14,104 nucleotides of DNA from Halieaceae bacterium (GTDB taxonomy: Bacteria; Pseudomonadota; Gammaproteobacteria; Pseudomonadales; Halieaceae). This document shows, piece after piece, positions 1 to 6,853 of this stretch. The stretch is from contig QXYP01000201.1 in NCBI GenBank assembly GCA_009886815.1, positions 1-14,104 on the forward strand, in the 5' to 3' direction. How positions within the stretch are numbered: position 1 is the first letter of the stretch; every line of letters starts with the position of its first letter. Under the pieces are notes generated by a model. The model was not told the DNA's origin. It worked only from the letters and a program-made list of their open reading frames with translations, and did not search any database. A program made the translations under genes and the position numbers.

Positions 1-83
1 ATGACTGGCAAACGCATCGGGTAGTCTCCCACTGAATCAATCACTTTGATCCCGTCGAGTTTATCGCTGTTCTTCAAGCACAC
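1..83 (-). other. Possible 5' end of a minus-strand gene leaving the window, or a remnant
   Basis: On the minus strand one frame is open from a TGA just upstream (near 110) to the window edge. It reads protein-like, with LKNSDKLDGIKVIDSVGDYP in the middle. Candidate starts are GTG (83-81) or TTG (77-75), and neither has a clear Shine-Dalgarno. I do not recognise the family. It could be the N-terminus of a gene continuing to the left, a decayed fragment, or chance; fewer than 30 codons are visible. The 16-bp tandem repeat lies directly upstream of it. Confidence 0.25.
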
Positions 84-102
84 GCCACTATATTCGGGTG
101 CC

Positions 103-193
103 TGGATTCACGGATAGCTGGATTCACGGATAGCTGTATTCACGGGTAGCTGGATTCATGGGTAGTTGGATTCACCCTTAGCCGGATTCACGC
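103..193. repeat. 16-bp tandem repeat, about 5.7 copies
   Basis: The unit TGGATTCACGGATAGC occurs twice exactly (103-118, 119-134). Three diverged copies follow (135-150, 151-166, 167-182) and a partial copy (183-193). The divergence is substitutions only, so the 16-bp register is kept throughout. It lies about 200 bp upstream of the sulfate-reduction operon. Because 16 is not a multiple of three, it cannot encode a simple peptide repeat. Its role is unknown. Confidence 0.93.
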
Positions 194-392
194 TTATTAC
201 CCAGCTTTATCTCAGTACGGGTGCAACCCGAGGACTCCTGTCCGTCACCCACAGTTTTACCCCAGGGCTAAGTGCGCCCACCCAATGTTGTCTACGACCT
301 TCCAGCATCGGCACAGGCACCCCACATAACCGCCAAACACCGCCAGCCATAACGGCACCCATCAATTCGCCCCTTAAAACCTAAAGGAATAT
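194..392. other. Region upstream of cysI with no convincing gene
   Basis: This stretch holds no gene I can support. A + frame of 72 codons (166-384) and a minus frame of 51 codons (362-207, starting MGAVMAGGVWRLCGVP) overlap each other, and neither has a recognisable domain. Two small inverted repeats sit side by side: CGGGT/ACCCG (218-222/226-230) and GGAC/GTCC (232-235/240-243). Transcription of the cys operon presumably starts in or before this region, but I cannot point to a reliable -35/-10 pair. Confidence 0.5.
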
Positions 393-479
393 ATGAATGT
401 TTTTTTATTCTTTTTAACCATTGTCGGCTTTGCGTACAGTCGGCGTATTCATTTTGCGACCTTACTGCGCCATGTATAA
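393..479 (+). CDS. 28-residue leader ORF overlapping the cysI start
   Basis: An ATG at 393 follows an AAAGGA Shine-Dalgarno-like sequence (about 384-388) at short spacing. It encodes 28 residues: a hydrophobic N-terminus (MNVFLFFLTIVGFAY) and a basic tail (SRRIH...LRHV). Its TAA (477-479) lies just inside the cysI coding region, whose ATG is at 472 in another frame. The cysI ATG has no visible Shine-Dalgarno of its own, so this ORF may feed ribosomes to it by translational coupling. There is no run of Cys codons, so classical cysteine attenuation is not supported. It could be a tiny membrane peptide, a leader with no function of its own, or chance. Confidence 0.5.
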   Translation: MNVFLFFLTIVGFAYSRRIHFATLLRHV

Positions 480-2106
480 ATACAACACCATCGACCAGGC
501 TATTGTAGACGCCAGAGTCAGTCAGTTTTCTGAGCAAATGACTCGCTACTTAGCGGGCACGCTGCCTGAGGAACAATTCATGCCTCTGCGGCTGCAGAAT
601 GGCCTGTATATCCAACGGCATGCGCCCATGCTCCGTGTGGCCATTCCCTACGGCGCATTGGCGGGCTATCAGCTGCGCCACCTAGCGCAGGTTGCTCGCC
701 AGTACGATCGTGGCTATGGGCATTTCACAACCCGACAAAACATTCAGTTCAACTGGCTGGCATTGGAGCAGGTTCCTGAGGTGCTGGGAGAGCTCGCGAC
801 AGTACAAATGCATGCCATTCAAACCAGTGGAGCCTGTGTCAGAAACACGACCACAGATCCACTCGCAGGCACAGTGCCCGATGAGGCCATTGACCCCAGG
901 GTGGTTTGTGAACTCATACGTCAGTGGTCAACCTTCCATCCAGAGTTCGCCTACTTACCCAGAAAATTTAAGATCGCGGTGGTCGCCACTGAAGAAGATC
1001 GTGCGGCCATCGAAGTCCATGACGTTGGCATTCGCGTGAAAACACATGCCATTCACGGACTGGCTTTTGACCTCTGGGTGGGCGGCGGCTTGGGACGAAC
1101 ACCGCTGTTAGGACACCGTCTGCTGGCAGATCTACCCTTAGACGAGCTGCGAAACTGGCTCACCGCGGTGCTTCGGGTCTATAACCTCGCGGGCAGGCGT
1201 GACAACAAGTACAAGGCAAGGATCAAAATATTAGTCAACGCCATGGGGGTAGAGGCCTTCAGGGAAGCCGTGACGCACCGCTACCTCACTGACCACGACA
1301 GTGATTTAAAAATAAGCCCCGAAACACTCCAAGATTTAGGCGACAGTTTTGCCTGCACCCTTCAACCACGTCCCATTGAGGAACACCGAGGTTCAGCGGA
1401 ATTCCAGCGCTGGTATCTTCAGAACACCAAACCCCACCGCATTATGGGGTATCGCTCGGTGTTTATTTCACTGAAACGACCGGGCACTGCTCCCGGTGAT
1501 GTCACGGCGCAGCAAATGGACGTCATTGCCGATTTGGCCGATCAATTTAGCCAATCGGAAATACGTACGACCCATGACCAAAATTTGATATTGCCCCATG
1601 TTGCAGAGAGCGATCTCGAGGCGCTATTGGAGGCTCTCAGTGCACATGATTTAGCGCACCCAAACTTGGGGCTTATCTCAGACAGCATTGCTTGCCCCGG
1701 CCTAGACTTTTGCAGCCTAGCCAATGCCCCCTCGTTGTCCCTTGCGGAAGCCCTGCACGACACATTTATTGATCTCGATGAACAGGTCGATATTGGCCCG
1801 TTAGAAGTCAAAATTTCAGGCTGCATGAATGCTTGTGGCCATCATCATATCGCCCACATTGGCATTTTGGGTGTCGAGAAAAAAGGGCAGCCCTGGTACC
1901 AAATTACTTTGGGTGGCCGCGATCAGCAAGGCGCTACGTTGGGTAAACGGCTGGGGCCTGCGGTGCCTCATGACGACGTGCTGCCCCTCATCAAACGCCT
2001 AATTGACACCTATCTTTTGGAACGACAAGCCGGCGAATATTTTCTCGGATTTGTCGATCGAATTGGTGTCGATTACCTCAAGGAAATCAGCTATGCCACT
2101 CATTAA
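472..2106 (+). CDS. cysI: Assimilatory sulfite (nitrite/sulfite) reductase, haemoprotein subunit CysI
   Basis: The enzyme catalyses six-electron reduction of sulfite to sulfide in the cytoplasm, using sirohaem and a 4Fe-4S cluster. The predicted protein is 544 residues, in the size range of the Pseudomonas-type family. The cluster/sirohaem cysteines are visible as CX5C (Cys408, Cys414) and CX3C in SGCMNACGHHH (Cys451, Cys455). The substrate-pocket segment PRKFKIAV (about 163-170) and the TRQNIQFNW motif (about 87-95) are intact. I chose ATG 472 (MYKYNTID) because family members begin with a similar MY-Y-D stretch. A TTG at 421 would add 17 residues unlike the family. Unlike the E. coli cysJIH cluster there is no flavoprotein cysJ in the operon, so the electron donor is probably a ferredoxin or something encoded elsewhere. 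A nitrite-reducing side activity cannot be excluded. Confidence 0.95.
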   Translation: MYKYNTIDQAIVDARVSQFSEQMTRYLAGTLPEEQFMPLRLQNGLYIQRHAPMLRVAIPYGALAGYQLRHLAQVARQYDRGYGHFTTRQNIQFNWLALEQVPEVLGELATVQMHAIQTSGACVRNTTTDPLAGTVPDEAIDPRVVCELIRQWSTFHPEFAYLPRKFKIAVVATEEDRAAIEVHDVGIRVKTHAIHGLAFDLWVGGGLGRTPLLGHRLLADLPLDELRNWLTAVLRVYNLAGRRDNKYKARIKILVNAMGVEAFREAVTHRYLTDHDSDLKISPETLQDLGDSFACTLQPRPIEEHRGSAEFQRWYLQNTKPHRIMGYRSVFISLKRPGTAPGDVTAQQMDVIADLADQFSQSEIRTTHDQNLILPHVAESDLEALLEALSAHDLAHPNLGLISDSIACPGLDFCSLANAPSLSLAEALHDTFIDLDEQVDIGPLEVKISGCMNACGHHHIAHIGILGVEKKGQPWYQITLGGRDQQGATLGKRLGPAVPHDDVLPLIKRLIDTYLLERQAGEYFLGFVDRIGVDYLKEISYATH

Positions 2107-2458
2107 CCCACAGGGCGAAGTGACCGCCTTAACCCCTCCTGAGGCCCTAGACACGACAGATAGCGATATAACAACGGTTGGCGATCTGTCGATGATTGCC
2201 TTTGCCTTTGACAGCCCAGTAGACGGCAAGGCCTTTTCGGCGGCGGCGCTCCTTCGCGCCGAAGGCTACACCGGTACATTGGTAGGCGTTGGCCCCGTAG
2301 GGCTAGATCGGTTGGCTTATGGTTTTCGTGTCGGTTTTGATGTGCTGGAATTGACCGATGATGAGTGGCAGCACCTCAAGCCCCATCATCTTTCACCCTT
2401 TCCACATCACTACCAACCTGCAACCCCGTCCAGTCAGCCGTTGAAGAAAAGCGCATGA
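2093..2458 (+). CDS. DUF934 family protein, CysI-associated
   Basis: This is a 121-residue protein starting at ATG 2093, which overlaps the cysI 3' end by 14 bp. It is preceded by AAGGAAA (about 2081-2087). The core (about residues 37-92) contains FDSPVDGKAFSAAALLRAEG, then YTGTLVGVGPVGLDRLAYGF and GFDVLEL. That is the DUF934 pattern: an arginine/glycine-rich half followed by an RxGFDxxEL-like end. DUF934 genes are commonly found directly downstream of cysI in proteobacteria that lack cysJ. That association is known, but the molecular role is not established to my knowledge. A role in electron delivery to, or assembly of, sulfite reductase is inference. The N-terminus seems shorter than in Pseudomonas homologues, and the C-terminus ends in a Pro/Ser/His-rich tail. 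Confidence 0.85.
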   Translation: MPLINPQGEVTALTPPEALDTTDSDITTVGDLSMIAFAFDSPVDGKAFSAAALLRAEGYTGTLVGVGPVGLDRLAYGFRVGFDVLELTDDEWQHLKPHHLSPFPHHYQPATPSSQPLKKSA

Positions 2459-3858
2459 ACGCCCCACTGCCCTTTCAACTGCAGATTTCCTCACGCCCAG
2501 TTTTACTCATAGGCACCGGCGAGGCCGCCGAGGCTAAAGCGCGACTGCTACAAGAGCGCGATGCCAACATCACTCACTGGCACACCGCGCCCAGCGAAGA
2601 CGAACGTGCGCGCGTCGAGCAGTGCAATCGAGATCCGCAAACCCGCTATGTTTTAGTCGTGGTTGCTGAGGTCAATGCTTGGACCGAAGCGCTGATGCCC
2701 TGGATTGAATCAGAGCGGATGCTCGTGAATGTTGTCGACGCACCACAACTCTCCCAAGGCTTCATACCCGCCATTGTATCTCGGGGTCGTATTCAGATTG
2801 GCATTGGCACCGGCGGTAGCTCGCCGGTTTTGGCCCGGTTTGTTCGCACCCGATTAGAACAGGCCCTGCCACAGGGGCTAGAGCGCTTGGCGGAGTTCGC
2901 CGATCGATGGCAGCTGCGTGTGCGTCAAGTTATCGACACCGTAAGTACCCGCAGGCAGTTTTGGGAACGGCATCTCAGTGGCCCTGCAGGTCAAGCTGCC
3001 CTCAGCAATGAACCCGCCCTTGCCGACAGCATACTCACCGCTGCCCTAGACTCAGAGCACAAACCTCAAGGGCGTGTCACCCTAGTAGGGGCTGGCCCCG
3101 GAGATGCATCGCTACTAACACTGAAAGGCCTGCAACGGCTGCAGGAGGCCGATGTTGTGCTGTACGACAAGCTCGTCAGTCCGGAAGTACTGAGCTTGGC
3201 CCGTAGAGATGCGCAAATGGAAGATGTTGGCAAGCGCAGAGGACACTGCCCCACACCCCAAGATCGTATTAACGAACGCCTCGTTGAGCTGGGTGGGCAA
3301 GGCCTTACCGTTTGTCGGCTAAAGGGTGGTGACCCGTATTTATTCGGTCGTGGAGGTGAGGAAGCCCTCGCTTTAGTGCAGGCAGGCATTCCTGTGGAGG
3401 TCGTGCCCGGTATCACGACCGCCAGCGCCACAGCGGCTGCCACAGGCATACCATTGACCCATCGCCGCGTAGCCCGCTCGGTACGGTTTATCACGGGGCA
3501 TCTGGCACTACAGCAAGCCGAAACTGACTGGCAGGCCATAGCCCTGAAGCAGGAGACGCTGGTGATTTATATGGGTTTTACGCACCTAAAGGCCATAGCA
3601 CAGCGGCTGCTAGAGGCGGGGCTCACAGCCGCCACACCCTTTGCGCTCATCCAAAATGCCACAACGCCACGACAACGGGTTGTTCACGGTCAGCTGGGGC
3701 ATGCGGAGGTGGCGGCAGGCAAACTCTGTTTAGAGGCAGGACCCATTCTGGTCATCATTGGTGAGGTGACGGGACTTGCCAAAGAACTTGGGCCTGAAGC
3801 CTCGGCCGTGCTCAAAACGCAGCAGACTAATCCACTGTACTGGCTACAAAGCGCCTAA
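2455..3858 (+). CDS. cysG: Sirohaem synthase CysG (trifunctional)
   Basis: The 467-residue protein matches full-length E. coli-type CysG (about 457). The N-terminal half is precorrin-2 dehydrogenase/sirohydrochlorin ferrochelatase: nucleotide-binding GTGEAAEAKARLL (about 20-32), NVVDAPQ (92-98, with the catalytic Asp) and GTGGSSPVLAR (about 118-128). The C-terminal half is uroporphyrinogen-III C-methyltransferase: VGAGPGD (211-217), VGKRRG (258-263), CRLKGGDPYLFGRGGEE (287-303), VVPGITTASA (317-326), GIPLTHR (331-337) and YMG (372-374). The first motif is GTGEAAEAK rather than the usual GGGxVAxRK, a mild departure. ATG 2455 overlaps the DUF934 stop as ATGA, with only a weak AAGAAAAG ribosome site, so translation is probably coupled. 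It makes the sirohaem needed by CysI in the same operon. Confidence 0.96.
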   Translation: MNAPLPFQLQISSRPVLLIGTGEAAEAKARLLQERDANITHWHTAPSEDERARVEQCNRDPQTRYVLVVVAEVNAWTEALMPWIESERMLVNVVDAPQLSQGFIPAIVSRGRIQIGIGTGGSSPVLARFVRTRLEQALPQGLERLAEFADRWQLRVRQVIDTVSTRRQFWERHLSGPAGQAALSNEPALADSILTAALDSEHKPQGRVTLVGAGPGDASLLTLKGLQRLQEADVVLYDKLVSPEVLSLARRDAQMEDVGKRRGHCPTPQDRINERLVELGGQGLTVCRLKGGDPYLFGRGGEEALALVQAGIPVEVVPGITTASATAAATGIPLTHRRVARSVRFITGHLALQQAETDWQAIALKQETLVIYMGFTHLKAIAQRLLEAGLTAATPFALIQNATTPRQRVVHGQLGHAEVAAGKLCLEAGPILVIIGEVTGLAKELGPEASAVLKTQQTNPLYWLQSA

Positions 3859-3867
3859 GGTTGAGTC

Positions 3868-4536
3868 ATGAATAGCATCGCTCGCGCCAGACAAGATGTC
3901 GCTTGGGACTTAGAGGGTCTAAACGATACGTTGGATAGCGCCTCACCGGAAACGATCGTGCGATGGGCCTTGGCGCAAAACTTGTCAGTTGTCACCAGCA
4001 CCAGCTTTGGTCCCCAGTCTGCCGCCATGCTGCATCTGACAAATAAGCTCGGGCCCGGGCTGCCTACACTTTGGATCGATTCAGGGTTTGCCCCCGCCCG
4101 CACGCGAGAGTTCTCTCGTAATTTAGTGCGTCAACTCGATCTGAACCTTTTAACCTATCGTCCTCAGTTAACGCCCCTTCGCTGCCTGAGGGCCATAGGT
4201 GCCGCAGACACTGAAAATTTGAATGAACAACAGCGTGCGCAACTGGCCGATCTGGTAAAAATTGAACCCTTCGAAAGAGCCTTAACAGCGCTAAGACCCC
4301 ATATCTGGCTAACGGGAATTCGTGCTGAGGAAACAAGCTTTCGGGCCCAGTTGCGCCCGGCAAGCTGGGATGATCGGGGGATTCTAAAGCTGGCACCTTT
4401 CTTACACAGCAGTGAAGCCGACATTGATCGGTACCTGACCCGGTACGGATTACCCACAGGGCCTGTCAATGTAGACCCCACTAAGGCTGCACCGCACCTT
4501 GAATGCGGTCTTCATACACGGCGCAGCGCTCGTTAA
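3868..4536 (+). CDS. cysH: Phosphoadenylyl-/adenylyl-sulfate reductase CysH (compact form)
   Basis: This reduces activated sulfate (PAPS or APS) to sulfite, upstream of CysI. It is 222 residues, against about 244 in E. coli. Visible motifs are the PP-loop TSTSFGPQSAAMLHL (43-57), LWIDSGF (68-74), GIRAEETSFRA (150-160) and the C-terminal catalytic LECGLHTR (211-218, Cys213). Only one other cysteine is present (Cys106). The paired cysteines of 4Fe-4S APS reductases are absent, so it should be a cluster-free, thioredoxin-dependent enzyme, as in E. coli. The part before ECGLH (about 194-210) is much shorter than in E. coli and lacks the GYxSxG segment, having instead a VDPTK motif. PAPS is the more likely substrate, but that is an inference. 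The gene starts 9 bp after cysG, with AAGG spaced 7 nt from the ATG. Confidence 0.9.
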   Translation: MNSIARARQDVAWDLEGLNDTLDSASPETIVRWALAQNLSVVTSTSFGPQSAAMLHLTNKLGPGLPTLWIDSGFAPARTREFSRNLVRQLDLNLLTYRPQLTPLRCLRAIGAADTENLNEQQRAQLADLVKIEPFERALTALRPHIWLTGIRAEETSFRAQLRPASWDDRGILKLAPFLHSSEADIDRYLTRYGLPTGPVNVDPTKAAPHLECGLHTRRSAR

Positions 4537-4571
4537 GTAGGGGAATTAAACCCAGAAAACGCGCTTCACCG

Positions 4572-4955
4572 CTATAAAGCAGAATTGGCGTCTTGTAGGG
4601 TCGCGTCCCAGTAAACATAAACGCTGAGCTCAGGCATTTGGAAGATAAGCCCCTCTGCGCCCAGCCCTGACCGGCGATAAACCGGCTGCCCATCTTGATC
4701 AAGGTAGTTCCCTACCGCGTCATCCTTTGGACTGAGATGGTACGCAATGCCATCGCTGCGAGTAATAGACACATAGCCCTGGCGCTGAGAAAACTGACAG
4801 GGCAGGCTTTTTGAGGCTTTGGACTCACCCAGAGGATACACATCACACCGTGCCGCCGCCGTGTCACTGTGAGCGGGCAACGCCACCAACACAACGGCGA
4901 GTGCCAGTGAGCAGGAGCGCAGGCGCAACCCTACTGCACTGGCAGTTTGTGTCAT
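4572..4955 (-). CDS. Small exported protein of unknown function
   Basis: The 127-residue product has an arginine-containing N-terminus, a hydrophobic core (SLALAVVLVALPAHS, about 16-30) and a probable signal-peptidase I site near AHS-D, so it is likely periplasmic. The mature part is about 97 residues with two cysteines (Cys37, Cys53) that could form a disulfide. It carries conserved-looking patches such as CDVYPLGESKAS, SQRQGYVSI, YLDQDGQPVYRR and VYVYWD. I do not recognise a named domain. Its ATG overlaps the stop of the upstream reductase gene (ATGA, 4952-4955), so the two are probably one transcription unit. It converges on cysH, with 35 bp between the ends and no clear terminator hairpin there. 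Confidence 0.8.
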   Translation of the reverse strand: MTQTASAVGLRLRSCSLALAVVLVALPAHSDTAAARCDVYPLGESKASKSLPCQFSQRQGYVSITRSDGIAYHLSPKDDAVGNYLDQDGQPVYRRSGLGAEGLIFQMPELSVYVYWDATLQDANSAL

Positions 4956-6127
4956 GGCGACTCGACTTTAAAAGTGATGCCTGCGTTTGCCTGCAAGCGA
5001 TCTATTAACGGTTGTCCCATAGCCGCAGCCGGGGTCATTACCCCACCCTGCCCTAGGTCGGGGTTTTCCAGTAAGCAAAGCGCCGCTTCGGCCAACATCT
5101 TTGAAGTCGACCCGTAGCCTGGATCGCGATCTCCCGCCACCGAGGTAATCAACATTTCGCCACCGGCTCCCTGCGCCACAAAAATAGCCTCGTAATTTCC
5201 GGCTTTACGCTCCTCTGCAGAGGGCCCTTCACCGGGTTTCAATGGGCTCTCCGCTAAAGTTTTATCTTTCGCAACAATATCTGCCACAGCCTTACCTTGG
5301 TCACCATCACCGGTGAGCATCATCTCGTCGTAAGCAAAATCTTCACCGTAGGGATGACCCATCAGAAAGTTCGAGCGGTGAATATTTTTGGTGTTAATCG
5401 CGGCCATAATAAAAGGCGCCGACCAGCTCTTGAGCTCCTCATCGTACTGGGGTTTATCACCATCGGGCTGGGCCGGCCCGGTGAAACCCTCCGTCAGGGC
5501 AAAAGGGTTCATGAGCGTTGCAATAATTTCAGGCTGTGCCGAGGCTGCTTTCATCGTGGCTCTTAAAGAAGCAATCGTGCCACCAGAGAAACTGCCGTTC
5601 ATTGCGCGAACACGACCTTTCACCCGACTCACGGTGTTTCCCGTGACCGCCTTAGCGTGTTCTTGAAGGTGAAGGACCCCCAGATCAAAGGGAATAGAGT
5701 CGAAGCCACAAGAATGAACAATGCGGGCGCCCGAGGCCTTCGCCGTGCTGTTGTACATGGCAATGGTGTGATGCATCCAGGCGGGCTCACCACTGAGATC
5801 TACATAATCTGTACCGTGTGTCGCGCACTGCTTTACCAGCTCCTCCCCATAAAGCTGATAAGGCCCTACGGTGGTAATCACAACACCTGCAGATTTGACC
5901 ATGGCCTCTAGGGAAGCGGGATCGTCACTGTCGACAGCAATAAGGGGAATGGCCTCAGAAATACCCATTTCACTCCGGACAGCAGTGAGTTTTTCAATGG
6001 AGCGGCCCGCCATAGCCCAACTAAAATCAGCGGTGGGGTACTGTTCATTCAGGTATTCCGCGACTAAGCGGCCCGTATATCCTGACGCACCAAAAACCAC
6101 AACGTCGTACTGTCTTTCTGCATTCAT
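4952..6127 (-). CDS. Saccharopine dehydrogenase-like NAD(P)-binding reductase
   Basis: This 391-residue protein starts with a Rossmann fold: DVVVFGASGYTGRLVAEYL (about 8-26). TVGPYQLYGEELVKQCATHGTDYVDLSGEP and HSCGFDSIPFDLGVLHLQ follow. These are signatures of the saccharopine dehydrogenase/trans-acting enoyl reductase family (human SCCPDH, mycobacterial Rv2449c/Rv2953 type). The substrate is not predictable from sequence; in relatives the family acts on lipid-like or unknown substrates. No membrane segment is evident. ATG 6127 is chosen because it sits just before the Rossmann fold and has GGAG 11 nt upstream. The reading frame continues 27 codons upstream to 6208, but that extension crosses a hairpin and looks non-coding. 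It overlaps the downstream exported-protein gene by 4 bp. Confidence 0.88.
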   Translation of the reverse strand: MNAERQYDVVVFGASGYTGRLVAEYLNEQYPTADFSWAMAGRSIEKLTAVRSEMGISEAIPLIAVDSDDPASLEAMVKSAGVVITTVGPYQLYGEELVKQCATHGTDYVDLSGEPAWMHHTIAMYNSTAKASGARIVHSCGFDSIPFDLGVLHLQEHAKAVTGNTVSRVKGRVRAMNGSFSGGTIASLRATMKAASAQPEIIATLMNPFALTEGFTGPAQPDGDKPQYDEELKSWSAPFIMAAINTKNIHRSNFLMGHPYGEDFAYDEMMLTGDGDQGKAVADIVAKDKTLAESPLKPGEGPSAEERKAGNYEAIFVAQGAGGEMLITSVAGDRDPGYGSTSKMLAEAALCLLENPDLGQGGVMTPAAAMGQPLIDRLQANAGITFKVESP

Positions 6128-6144
6128 AGCCAATTTTACTCCGG

Positions 6145-6178
6145 TAAAAAAATAACAGGCCTGTACGAGATACAGGCT
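6145..6178 (-). terminator. Terminator-shaped hairpin plus T-tract in the leader of the reductase gene
   Basis: Read on the minus strand, GCCTGTA (6177-6171), loop TCTCG, then TACAGGC (6165-6159) forms a perfect 7-bp stem. A few bases later comes TTATTTTTTT (6155-6146). This is the shape of an intrinsic terminator. It sits between the divergent gene at 6233 and the reductase ATG at 6127, immediately before that gene's GGAG. It could be an attenuator of the reductase gene, or could stop minus-strand transcripts that read through from the OmpA-domain gene at 6898. On the + strand there is no T-run after the hairpin. Confidence 0.5.
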
Positions 6179-6232
6179 GGCGCTAGATAATGCGGGGATG
6201 CGAACCAAGGCACAACCCCCGGAGAAAGTTTC

Positions 6233-6853
6233 ATGACCCTAGAGACATCACCTGCCGCCGAGCGCAATCGCCGGTTTATCTTGGACGTTTTAAAGCGAGT
6301 CCTCCCTGATACCGGTATGGTTCTCGAGATCGCCAGCGGCACCGGGCAACATGCCGTTTACGCGGCCCCAAAACTTAGCCCGCGCATTTGGCAACCCAGT
6401 GATCGCAACGAGCACTGTCTGGGCATGATCAACCAATGGCGAGATGCTGAACCCAGCAGCAACCTCCAAGCCCCTGTGCTGATCGATGTTCTAACTCAGC
6501 CATGGCCAGTGGAAACACAACCGATGAACCCCGCGATCACCGCTCTGGTCGCTATTAATATGATTCACATTGCACCCTGGCAATGCTGTGAAGCGCTGCT
6601 GGACGGGGCACAACGTATTCTCCCAGCAGATGGCGTTTTGTATCTGTACGGTCCGTTTAGGCAGCAGGGCGAACATACCTCGCCTTCAAATATGGCCTTC
6701 GACCACAGCCTTAAAAGTCGAGATCCCGAATGGGGCATTCGGGATCTTGAGAAGGTCACCTTGGCTGCCGCAAAGCGCCAGCTCGCATTGATGGAGGTAA
6801 TCCCCATGCCCGCTAATAACCTGTCTGTGGTTTTTAAGCGCCACTATTTTTAA
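6233..6853 (+). CDS. DUF938 family SAM-dependent methyltransferase-like protein
   Basis: The 206-residue protein matches the DUF938 family across its length. It opens with SPAAERNRRFILDVL (about 6-20). The class I SAM-binding motif is LEIASGTGQHA (31-41), followed by WQPSDRN, then INMIHIAPW, GVLYLYGPFRQQGEHTSPSN, AFDHSLKSRDPEWGIRDLE and the terminal MPANNLSVVFKR. The fold and cofactor site indicate a cytosolic methyltransferase, but I know of no assigned substrate. The ATG at 6233 has a GGAGAAAG ribosome site about 5 nt upstream. The TAA stop lies inside the first unit of the 16-bp repeat shared with the convergent OmpA-domain gene. Confidence 0.88.
   Translation: MTLETSPAAERNRRFILDVLKRVLPDTGMVLEIASGTGQHAVYAAPKLSPRIWQPSDRNEHCLGMINQWRDAEPSSNLQAPVLIDVLTQPWPVETQPMNPAITALVAINMIHIAPWQCCEALLDGAQRILPADGVLYLYGPFRQQGEHTSPSNMAFDHSLKSRDPEWGIRDLEKVTLAAAKRQLALMEVIPMPANNLSVVFKRHYF

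Noticed and set aside
103..193. Possible CRISPR array
   Set aside because: The 16-bp units are directly adjacent with no spacers, and no cas gene is present. It is a plain tandem repeat.
194..392. Riboswitch or known ncRNA upstream of cysI
   Set aside because: Only two small stems are visible (218-243), and I recognise no SAM, cobalamin, 6S, SRP or RNase P signature.
421..471. TTG at 421 as the cysI start
   Set aside because: The 17 extra residues do not resemble family N-termini, while MYKYNTID at 472 does. The extension lies over the leader ORF in another frame.
292..537. 81-codon minus-strand frame over the cysI start
   Set aside because: It runs antisense to the leader ORF and the cysI N-terminus, has no recognisable domain, and looks like a shadow.
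3066..3539. 157-codon minus-strand frame inside cysG
   Set aside because: It is antisense to the highly conserved methyltransferase domain and rich in Arg/Ser/Pro, as expected for a shadow frame of GC-rich coding DNA.
4537..4571. Intrinsic terminator between cysH and the convergent exported-protein gene
   Set aside because: The 35-bp gap has no stable inverted repeat followed by a T-run on either strand.
6128..6208. 27-codon N-terminal extension of the saccharopine-dehydrogenase-like gene
   Set aside because: It spans the hairpin/T-tract and precedes the Rossmann start. The ATG at 6127 has its own ribosome site.
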